DNA from: Deltaproteobacteria bacterium
GTDB taxonomy: Bacteria > Myxococcota_A > Polyangia > Haliangiales > Haliangiaceae
Direction of reading: 5' to 3'
Assembly: GCA_013696695.1 (NCBI GenBank)
Contig: JACCYD010000276.1
Location: forward strand, 1 to 10,313
DNA: 10,313 bases
Shown here: positions 1-6,523 of the stretch, piece after piece
Layout of the letters: every line of letters begins with the position of its first letter
Position numbering within the stretch: position 1 is the stretch's first letter
Translations under genes and position numbers: made by a program
Notes under the pieces: model-generated
Databases searched by the model: none
What the model was told of the DNA's origin: nothing
The model's input: the letters and a program-made list of their open reading frames with translations, nothing else

Positions 1-116
1 GCAATTCCTGCCGGCACTGATCGCCTCGTCGATCGCCAGCGCCTGTCGGGTTCGCGCGGGTCGTGCCGAGTTAGCTCGCGATCGCAGTTGGCCCGCGCCG
101 TGCTCGATGGTTCGTC

Positions 117-635
117 ATGCGCGAACAACTCCTTCTGGTCTCCCTCGTCGTCGCCGGCGCTGCAGCGTGTGCCGGTCGCCCTGTTTCGACCACGCTGAAC
201 CAAGCCTCGATGACGTCGCAGTACGCGTGCGACTCGCACGTTGTCACCCGCGAAGCGGGCAAGGTGTTCGCGTCGAACGACACGCGCCTCGCGCTCGCCT
301 TCCAGGATGACGCCGGCGATCACTTCGTGACGACGCCCGAGTCGCCGACCGCGATGCACGCCATCGAGTACGTGATGCCGAGCGACGCGCGCGCCGATGC
401 GATCGAGCGCGTCTATGACACCTCGAAGGGCAACTCGCGCGCTGACTGGCGCGTCGTCGACGAGAACGTCTGCGTCGTTCGCGGTGGCTACACCGACGCG
501 TTCGGTCGCTTCGCCGCCGGCTCGACGATGGATGCCATCGCGAAGGACTTCGGCCTCGGCAATCGTATCGAGGCTCGCAAGCTGATCAAGGAAGGGATGC
601 GTGCCACGCAGGTTCGCTTCCACCGCGAGTTCTAA
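117..635 (+). CDS. Small exported protein, probable lipoprotein, function unknown
   Basis: I do not recognise this 172-residue protein. Residues 1-18 form a short secretion signal: a hydrophobic stretch at about 5-17 followed by Cys18 in the context AAAC-AG. This is a weak lipobox (Ala rather than Leu at -3), so lipidation at Cys18 is likely but not certain, and ordinary signal peptidase I cleavage is possible. The mature part is soluble-looking, with two further cysteines (Cys38 and Cys119) that could pair in the periplasm. A charged, helix-rich C-terminus runs from about 135 to 170. ATG 117 is the first start after an in-frame stop at 72-74; no good ribosome binding site is visible. The downstream cytochrome gene starts inside the last codons or just after the stop, so the two are probably co-transcribed. 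Codon use matches the neighbours. Being a real gene is well supported; any function would be a guess. Confidence 0.75.
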   Translation: MREQLLLVSLVVAGAAACAGRPVSTTLNQASMTSQYACDSHVVTREAGKVFASNDTRLALAFQDDAGDHFVTTPESPTAMHAIEYVMPSDARADAIERVYDTSKGNSRADWRVVDENVCVVRGGYTDAFGRFAAGSTMDAIAKDFGLGNRIEARKLIKEGMRATQVRFHREF

Positions 636-1539
636 CGTGCGGGCGGCGGCGTTGGTGGTGATGGTGGGCGGCGGGTGTGGATTCGACCAGCAGGGTGGTG
701 GGGTCGAGGGCCAGCTGTCGGCGGAAGCGCTGTACGACGACCTCGAAGCAAAGTTAGTTCGTCCCGATGCGCTCGAGCTGTCGCCGCGCTTCGTGTTGTG
801 GTCCGACGGTGCGACGAAGCGACGCTGGCTGGTGGTGCCACCGGGCACCGAGATCGACAGCTCGGACATGGATCACTGGCAGCTGCCGATCGGCGCGAAG
901 CTGTTCAAGGAGTTCGCGGTCGACGGTCAGCGGATCGAGACGCGGATGGTCGAGCGGGTATCCGCGGCGCCGGACGGTTTCCGATTTGCTCCATTCGTGT
1001 GGTTGCCCGATCAAAGCGACGCCGTGCTGGCGCCCGATGGTGCAACCGAGGTCAACGGAACGCCGTACAACGTGCCGTCCGCGAGCGACTGCATCACGTG
1101 TCACCAGGGCGAGCCCGGCCGGATGCTCGGCGTCTCGGCGGTCCAGCTCGGCGGGATGATCGACGAGCTCCCGCTCTCGACGCGACCCGACCGCGCGTTC
1201 AGCGTGCCGGAGCCTGCCCTCGGGATCCTCCACGTCAACTGCGGCCACTGCCACAACCCGCTCGGAACGGCACCGATGCAGACGCTCCGATTTTCGACGA
1301 CCGACGCCGGCCTGCCGATCGAGGCCACGGCTCCTTACCAGACCACGGTGGGCGTCGCGCTCAGCGAATGGTCGGGGCAGGGCTTCGACCGCCGGGTCGT
1401 TCCGGGCGACCCCGACGGCTCCGCGATCTTCTACCGGATGTCACAACGCGGATCCGGCGATCAGATGCCGCCGCTCGGGACCGAACGCGCCGACGACGGC
1501 GGACGCGCGATCGTTCGCGACTGGATCGAGCGCCTCTGA
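601..1539 (+). CDS. Diheme c-type cytochrome lipoprotein, SO2930 family
   Basis: This is a periplasmic electron-transfer protein of the SO2930/HNE_0200 family (TIGR03806 as I recall it). Two covalent haem motifs are visible: CITCH at residues 164-168 and CGHCH at 214-218. A later QMPPLG segment (Met289) is a candidate distal haem ligand. Family landmarks occur in order: LFKEF and RIETRM in the N-terminal half, an FVWLPDQ segment, then NCGHCHNP, and a C-terminal MPPLGTE...WIERL close. The N-terminus has a hydrophobic stretch at about 15-25 ending at Cys26 (GGGC), so lipid anchoring is likely. The start is uncertain. GTG 601 has a purine-rich ribosome-binding-like stretch at 588-596 and overlaps the upstream gene by 35 bases. 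GTG 637 lies one base past the upstream stop and still leaves a usable signal peptide. The donor and acceptor cannot be read from sequence. Family assignment is strong, physiological role is not. Confidence 0.85.
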   Translation: MPRRFASTASSNVRAAALVVMVGGGCGFDQQGGGVEGQLSAEALYDDLEAKLVRPDALELSPRFVLWSDGATKRRWLVVPPGTEIDSSDMDHWQLPIGAKLFKEFAVDGQRIETRMVERVSAAPDGFRFAPFVWLPDQSDAVLAPDGATEVNGTPYNVPSASDCITCHQGEPGRMLGVSAVQLGGMIDELPLSTRPDRAFSVPEPALGILHVNCGHCHNPLGTAPMQTLRFSTTDAGLPIEATAPYQTTVGVALSEWSGQGFDRRVVPGDPDGSAIFYRMSQRGSGDQMPPLGTERADDGGRAIVRDWIERL

Positions 1540-1571
1540 GGCTTAGAACAACTCCCCGCAAGTTGGTGATC

Positions 1572-1588
1572 ACCTCCACTTCCACTTG
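1572..1588 (+). repeat. Left arm of 17-bp imperfect inverted repeat
   Basis: This arm matches the reverse complement of 1871-1887 at 16 of 17 positions. Together the two arms bracket the four-helix bundle remnant. It overlaps a 12-base direct repeat unit. Confidence 0.6.
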
Positions 1589-1607
1589 CACCAGTCACTT
1601 CCACTTG
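1577..1607 (+). repeat. 12-base direct repeat (CACTTCCACTTG) in the spacer
   Basis: CACTTCCACTTG occurs at 1577-1588 and again exactly at 1596-1607, separated by 7 bases. A partial echo (CACTTGC) follows at 1609-1615. The stretch is low in complexity and made of CACTT/CCACTT units, unlike the surrounding coding DNA. It lies just after the stop of the cytochrome gene and beyond the 3' end of the minus-strand four-helix remnant. Confidence 0.6.
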
Positions 1608-1643
1608 GCACTTGCGAGTTAAGACCTGCACATACACGTGAGA

Positions 1644-1862
1644 TCACGTCCGCATCATGACGATCAGCATCTTCACGCTCTCGATCAACATGGCCTTGCC
1701 ACTGTCGATGTCCTCGTCGGGCACGCACTCGAGTAGCCGCACGATGTCGAGATGGGGGCCACGGGCGAAAGCCGACCCCCGAGCGTGGTCGTAGTAGTTG
1801 CGGCCTTCGGCCTTGGAACGTTTACCGACACACTCGGCGATGTACGAAGAAGTGCAGTGGGC
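1644..1862 (-). pseudogene. C-terminal remnant of a four-helix bundle (S23/IVP-like) protein
   Basis: Read on the minus strand, this segment gives about 70 residues that look like the second half of a four-helix bundle protein (TIGR02436, the '23S rRNA intervening sequence' protein family). Visible landmarks are IAECVGKRSKAE, then YYDHARGSAF, then LDIVRLLE, and a final helix ending ESVKMLIVMMR. Family members are usually about 110-130 residues, with two more helices before the IAEG-like motif. Here those are absent, and the frame runs instead into low-complexity repeat and into the tamB 3' end. The open frame formally extends to a GTG at 1956-1958 inside tamB, but residues upstream of the IAE motif have no family character. 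The Gly usual after IAE is Cys, another sign of decay. The function of this family is unknown in general. It could still be expressed as a short fusion, but a degraded gene is more likely. Confidence 0.65.
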
Positions 1863-1870
1863 TTGCCCGG

Positions 1871-1887
1871 CAAGTGCAAGTGGAGGT
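1871..1887 (-). repeat. Right arm of 17-bp imperfect inverted repeat
   Basis: This arm is the reverse complement of 1572-1588 with one mismatch. It sits at the point where the four-helix bundle similarity ends, so it may mark the edge of an inserted or rearranged unit. Confidence 0.6.
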
Positions 1888-1892
1888 CGCCA

Positions 1893-1912
1893 GGGCAAGG
1901 GCAAGAGCAAGG
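1893..1912 (+). repeat. Short tandem hexamer repeat (GGGCAA/GAGCAA)
   Basis: Three consecutive six-base units are seen: GGGCAA at 1893-1898, GGGCAA at 1899-1904 and GAGCAA at 1905-1910, then GG. It lies between the 3' end of tamB and the right inverted-repeat arm. Confidence 0.55.
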
Positions 1913-1939
1913 CCCGGCCCCAACTCCGGTGCCGTGTAC

Positions 1940-4900
1940 TTAGAACCGTTTTCTCCACAGGATATCGACGCCGGTGATGCCTCGATCGCCGGCCATCCCC
2001 TGGATCTCGAGCTGGCGGTTCAGCCAGTACTCGACGGTGCCTTCGCTGGAGTTTTCGTCGGCCTGAGCATCGAGATGCTGGCGGAAGGCGAAGAACACCG
2101 ATCGTGTGAGCCAGGTGCCCACGGTGATCGAGGCGCTCGAACCGACTCCGGCAGCCTCGTACCGCAACACGTCGACATCGAACGGCAGCGCCTTCCGCAC
2201 GTAGCCGGCGAGCTGGTTCGCGACCAGTGACATTCCGGCGCTGGTTGCCTTGTCGCGGGCGCTACCGCTGCTCGGATCGCCGTTCGGCTCGCCGCCGAGC
2301 AAGAAGCCGAGCAGCTGGGCCTGCGTATACTGCCCGGGATTCGATGACAGCACGAGCTCGGGTTTGCTGAGCCGGCCGCGAACCACCGTGACGGTCTGGA
2401 CGTCGGGGAAGTCGTAGCTGAAGCGGACGTCGAGGCGCGGGTCGATCGTGCCGTCGAACGTGACGGCCGCGCGCTCGAGGCGATACCGGCGGTCGAACAG
2501 GTCGACGTCACCGCTGTTTGCCGCGATCGTTCCGACCGCCCCAACACCTTCACCATCCGCGGTCAGCCTGATCTTGCCCTTCACCACGGTGCGCGCTTCC
2601 TTGGACTCGACGCGCATCGGCTTCAGCGTGATGTTCGCGATCAGCGAGGCGCGCTTGGGCGGTGCGGTCGGGCCTTTCCCGGCGCGCTTCGGCTTCTGCG
2701 GACCGATCGTGAGATCGGCCGGCAACCCGATCTCCTTGAGGCGCTGGCCATCGCGCTTCGCGACCTTGACGAAGCCGCGGTCGATCACGACATCGGCGGT
2801 CCACACCTGATTCGTCCGCGCGATCTTGGCGTCGATGTCGGCGTCGATCTGCGGTTCGACGCTACCGATCGGCGAGACCTTGCGTAGCGTGATCTTCGCG
2901 TGGCCTCCGGTCAGCGACACGCCGTCGAGCGCAATCGTACCCGACGCCTTGAGATCGCCGGCGCCGAGCTTGCCGGTCGCACCGAGCACGATGTCGTGAT
3001 CGCGGATCTGGATATCGATGTTCGCTTTGCGCAAGGTGCCGATGCTCGGCGCGAGCGGAATGCGGGCGTGCTTGACGTGCAGCTCGCCGAGGATCTTCGA
3101 GGTCTTCGGATCGAAGCCCTTGACGCTCAGATTCGCATCGAGCGTCCCTTCGGCGCCGCCGGCCGGGCCGGGTGCGAACGCGAGCAGCGGCCCGGTGTCG
3201 AAGTTCTTCGCCTTGATCGTGGCGGTGGCATCACCGAGCGCGCCGGGATTCGCCTTCGCGAGCACCGACAGCAGCCCACCGCGGTCTTCGGTGCCGTCGA
3301 TCTTCAGCGTGCCACCCGCCTTGTTCCACGTCGCGGCGAGCGTGATCACCTTGATCGTCTGGATCCGGCGCTGCCGGATCGGTCGGGCAGCGAGATCGTG
3401 ACCGGCGAGCCGCGCGACGATCTCGGGCTGTCCGATCGTGCCGGTGATATCCACGGTGCCGTCGATCGTGCCGCTGGCGATCTCCGAGCGTCCGACCACG
3501 TTCAGGAGCTGCGGCGCGGACGTCGACGGAATGGTCAGCTTGCCCTTCAGTGGGAGCGTCGCGAGGTCCGGCTTCTCCGAGCGTAGCCGCGCGACCGTGA
3601 TCGGCACGGTGCCGTCGAATTTCAGCAGCGTGAGCGGCTTGCCCTGCGACGTCATCGCGATCGAGGCCTTCGCCTGCTTGTCATCGATCGTCGCTGCCGC
3701 GCGGATCGAGACCGGCGTCGCGATCGGCGTGCCGCGAACTTCATCGGCAAGCGCGGTCACCTTGATCGTGTCGAGTCGGTTCCCGACGAACACGTCGAGC
3801 TTGGCCTTGCCGCGCATCGTGCTGTGGATCCCGAGCCGCGCCAGCATCGCCGGATCGATCGCGATGAGGTCGGTGTTGATGGTGGCTTGCCGGATCACCC
3901 CGGTACCGAGGCGCTGCCACGCCTGCGGATCGAACAATGGGGTTGGCAGCGCCAACCGTGCACTCGCCACCGCGTTGCCAACTTCGGCGATGCGAACCCG
4001 CAGCGTCGGCACCAGCTCGTCGAGCTGGGTCTGCTGGAGATCGAGATCCGCATCGATCGTCTTGACCCCACGCAGCGCCGACGTGTGGAGCTCTCGCACC
4101 TCGATCTTGCCGTTCGCGGTCGTGCGATCGAGCTCGATCGTGCCGTTGACTCGACCACTGAGATCGAACTGCGTGCCGTGAAGCTTGATGTAGCTGATGT
4201 TCGGACCGTGGGTGATCGAGACATCGTCGGTCGGCAGCATCTCGGCGAGCTTCGCGAGATCGATCCGGGTGAGCTCGATGCGCGCCTTGTTGATCGCATC
4301 GCGCCCGCGGCGCTTCCACGCCGCCGCATCCTCGAACCGCGCCGGCGGGGAGAGATCGAGGAAGAGTTTCGCGCCGGAGCGCTTGAGGGTCGTGAAGCCA
4401 GCAGTCACCACCAACTGGGAGGGAGACACCTTGATCTTCGCCTCGGCGTCGCCCCCGGGAAGCCCGATACCGGCGGCCATCTTGCGCGCCGCGATGTCGA
4501 TCGTGCCGTTCCAGCCCCCGGACCGCCGCGCGAGGTCGACGTGTGCATCGAGGTGTCCCGAGACGTTGCTCTTCAGCGTGGCGAGCGCGAACTTGTCGAG
4601 GTCGACCTTCGCCATCAGGTCGCCTTTACGGCGGCCGTCGCGGACGAATGAACCGTCGACGACGAGCGTGCCCCCGGCGTCGCCCTTGCTGCGCAGGTCA
4701 CGCACCTGGACGACCTCCGGTCCGACGACGATCTGGCCCGAGGTCCCTCGCCAGTCCTCCCCGTTGCCGACCCGGACGTGATGCCGCTGGAGATCGACGA
4801 CGAGCGCCTTCGCCTTGCCGGGTGGCGTGATCAACGCAGCGAGCTCGACCAGCCACGGATCCTGCGCCGGACGCGACGTCACGGTCGCCTGGATCTTGCC

Positions 4901-6523
4901 GTCGGGACGCGTCGCGGCATCCGCGTTCAACACACCGAGTCGCATGTCGCCGCGCACGACGTTCTGCATGCGAACCGAGACGCGCCCGTTCGGGGACTTC
5001 GGCAGTTGCGTGGCGTCGATCGCGAGATCGAGCGACGCGACCGACAGATCTTGCATCCGGAGGCGCTTGCCCTTCACCGTGCCGGAGACGGCGAGCATCG
5101 GCTCCGGTGCGATCCGGCCGTTCGCCGCCAGATCGATCGCCAGCGAGCCATGCACCGGTGCCTTGCCACCGGTCGCGCGCGCCGGGCTCGCCGTCGACGC
5201 GACGATCGTTCCGCTGGTCAGCGTGAGCGCGTCGGCGACGCGGTCGAGCTCGGCTCGAATCTTCGCCGTCGTCGCGCCCGTGACATCGACCGCGGTCGAG
5301 ATGTGGTGACCCGCGGTGGCCGCGTGGAGCGTGAAGTCACTGCGCGGGAGACCCTGGTACGTGCCGTGGCCGACCATGTCGACCTTCGCGGTTGGGAGCT
5401 CGCCCGGTGCACCCGGCACCACATCGAAGTCCGCCTTCGCGCCGACCACGGCGACGATCCTGCCGGCTGTCAGCCGGGCGAGATCGAGATCGCCGCTGGT
5501 CAGTTGCCCGAACACGTGCCTGGCGTCGAGGTCTGCGTTGACCACGCCGGTGATCGGCGTGGGGCCGAGCGAGCCGGACAGCGTCACCTTCTGGCCGTTG
5601 TCGATCGCTGCATTCAGCGATACTTCGACGTCATCCGGCAGCTCGATCCTCGGATCGAGCGCGGCCACATCTGCACGCCGTGCGAGCACGTGCACGAGAC
5701 CCTCGATCAGCGGCGCCCTTTCGGGGCGGCGCGTGATCGCCAGGTTTGCCCCGGTCACGGAAACGCCACCGACCAAAACTTTTAGCGACTGCGCGAACGC
5801 GCGCGAACCGTCGTCGGCAATCGACGACGAGACCTCGAACGCCGCCTTGCGCTCGCGCCACGTGCCGGTGAGTGCAAGGCTCGCACTCTTGGTGTCGCCT
5901 TGCGGCGGCAACAGCGCGCTGGCATCGATCGCGACCCCGTCGAGGTTGACCGTTCCGAGCTCGGGATCCCCGGTCTCGAGCATCACGTGAGCGTCACGTA
6001 CCGAGACCTTCGGTAACACGATCGTCCACGTCGACTTGGTCGGCTCGGTGGTCGGGTCGGATGGCTTGAGCAGCCTCGCAATCTGGTAACTGCCGTCAGC
6101 ATCACGCTTGAGCGCGACATCGACCTGCTCGACGATCAGGTGATCGAGCCGGATATCTTTCTTGATGAGATCGAGGATCCGGATGTGCGTTCGCAGCGTG
6201 CCGATCTTGATCGCGGGCTTGCCGTCTGGACCGTTGATCACGAAGTCGCGAAGCACGAGATCGCCGAACGGACTGCCCTCGAGCTTGCCGACCGTCGCAC
6301 CGCCCGCGAACGTCGTTTGCAGCTGCTTCTCGACCTGCTGCCGCACGGTCTCGCGACCGTAGTCGGTGTGGATGAACCCGATCGCGAGAACGACGAGCAC
6401 GATCGTCAGCGCCGCGAGACCCAGGACGATGCGTTTCGTCCAGCGCAGCCAGCCGGGTCGCGCGTCGTGACGCTCGTCGTGATGATCGTCGCTCGTGCTG
6501 CCGGGGCGGACTGGGGTCACCAT
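1940..6523 (-). CDS. tamB: TamB-type translocation and assembly module protein (DUF490)
   Basis: This is the inner-membrane-anchored partner of TamA. Family members form a long periplasmic beta-rich groove spanning the envelope and serve in outer-membrane protein assembly and/or phospholipid transport. The 1527-residue protein has a His/Asp-rich cytoplasmic tail (about 1-29), one membrane segment (about 31-51), then a very long beta-repeat body. Short GTI/GTV turns recur through the body (NGTIDI, NGTIEL, SGTIDGTV, FDGTID), as expected for stacked strands. The C-terminal TamB domain is clear: NSGDVDLFDRRYRL around residue 1343, the LSSNPGQYTQAQLLGFLLGG segment near 1390-1410, then VEYWLNRQLEIQG and a terminal WRKRF. 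It is longer than E. coli TamB (about 1260). ATG 6521-6523 overlaps the tamA stop by one base (TGATG) and has a strong ribosome binding site. No internal stop or frameshift is visible. Confidence 0.93.
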   Translation of the reverse strand: MVTPVRPGSTSDDHHDERHDARPGWLRWTKRIVLGLAALTIVLVVLAIGFIHTDYGRETVRQQVEKQLQTTFAGGATVGKLEGSPFGDLVLRDFVINGPDGKPAIKIGTLRTHIRILDLIKKDIRLDHLIVEQVDVALKRDADGSYQIARLLKPSDPTTEPTKSTWTIVLPKVSVRDAHVMLETGDPELGTVNLDGVAIDASALLPPQGDTKSASLALTGTWRERKAAFEVSSSIADDGSRAFAQSLKVLVGGVSVTGANLAITRRPERAPLIEGLVHVLARRADVAALDPRIELPDDVEVSLNAAIDNGQKVTLSGSLGPTPITGVVNADLDARHVFGQLTSGDLDLARLTAGRIVAVVGAKADFDVVPGAPGELPTAKVDMVGHGTYQGLPRSDFTLHAATAGHHISTAVDVTGATTAKIRAELDRVADALTLTSGTIVASTASPARATGGKAPVHGSLAIDLAANGRIAPEPMLAVSGTVKGKRLRMQDLSVASLDLAIDATQLPKSPNGRVSVRMQNVVRGDMRLGVLNADAATRPDGKIQATVTSRPAQDPWLVELAALITPPGKAKALVVDLQRHHVRVGNGEDWRGTSGQIVVGPEVVQVRDLRSKGDAGGTLVVDGSFVRDGRRKGDLMAKVDLDKFALATLKSNVSGHLDAHVDLARRSGGWNGTIDIAARKMAAGIGLPGGDAEAKIKVSPSQLVVTAGFTTLKRSGAKLFLDLSPPARFEDAAAWKRRGRDAINKARIELTRIDLAKLAEMLPTDDVSITHGPNISYIKLHGTQFDLSGRVNGTIELDRTTANGKIEVRELHTSALRGVKTIDADLDLQQTQLDELVPTLRVRIAEVGNAVASARLALPTPLFDPQAWQRLGTGVIRQATINTDLIAIDPAMLARLGIHSTMRGKAKLDVFVGNRLDTIKVTALADEVRGTPIATPVSIRAAATIDDKQAKASIAMTSQGKPLTLLKFDGTVPITVARLRSEKPDLATLPLKGKLTIPSTSAPQLLNVVGRSEIASGTIDGTVDITGTIGQPEIVARLAGHDLAARPIRQRRIQTIKVITLAATWNKAGGTLKIDGTEDRGGLLSVLAKANPGALGDATATIKAKNFDTGPLLAFAPGPAGGAEGTLDANLSVKGFDPKTSKILGELHVKHARIPLAPSIGTLRKANIDIQIRDHDIVLGATGKLGAGDLKASGTIALDGVSLTGGHAKITLRKVSPIGSVEPQIDADIDAKIARTNQVWTADVVIDRGFVKVAKRDGQRLKEIGLPADLTIGPQKPKRAGKGPTAPPKRASLIANITLKPMRVESKEARTVVKGKIRLTADGEGVGAVGTIAANSGDVDLFDRRYRLERAAVTFDGTIDPRLDVRFSYDFPDVQTVTVVRGRLSKPELVLSSNPGQYTQAQLLGFLLGGEPNGDPSSGSARDKATSAGMSLVANQLAGYVRKALPFDVDVLRYEAAGVGSSASITVGTWLTRSVFFAFRQHLDAQADENSSEGTVEYWLNRQLEIQGMAGDRGITGVDILWRKRF

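Noticed and set aside
1..116. Possible 3' end of an upstream gene
   Set aside because: Frames 1 and 2 are open at the edge but neither has recognisable protein character and no stop is placed sensibly before the gene at 117.
754..1254. Minus-strand open frame inside the cytochrome gene
   Set aside because: It is antisense to a gene with two clear haem motifs; the frame is open only because of GC bias.
1636..1649. Small palindrome ACGTGA-GA-TCACGT at the 3' end of the four-helix remnant
   Set aside because: Six-base arms are expected by chance in a window this size; there is no further support for an operator or terminator.
1874..2230. Plus-strand open frame starting in the right repeat arm
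   Set aside because: It overlaps the tamB 3' end in antisense, starts in low-complexity repeat and has no recognisable domain.
2900..5785. Long plus-strand open frames (for example 2900-3586, 3438-4181, 4778-5785) across the tamB region
   Set aside because: They lie antisense to a well-supported tamB, have arginine-rich shadow composition typical of high-GC DNA and show no family motifs.
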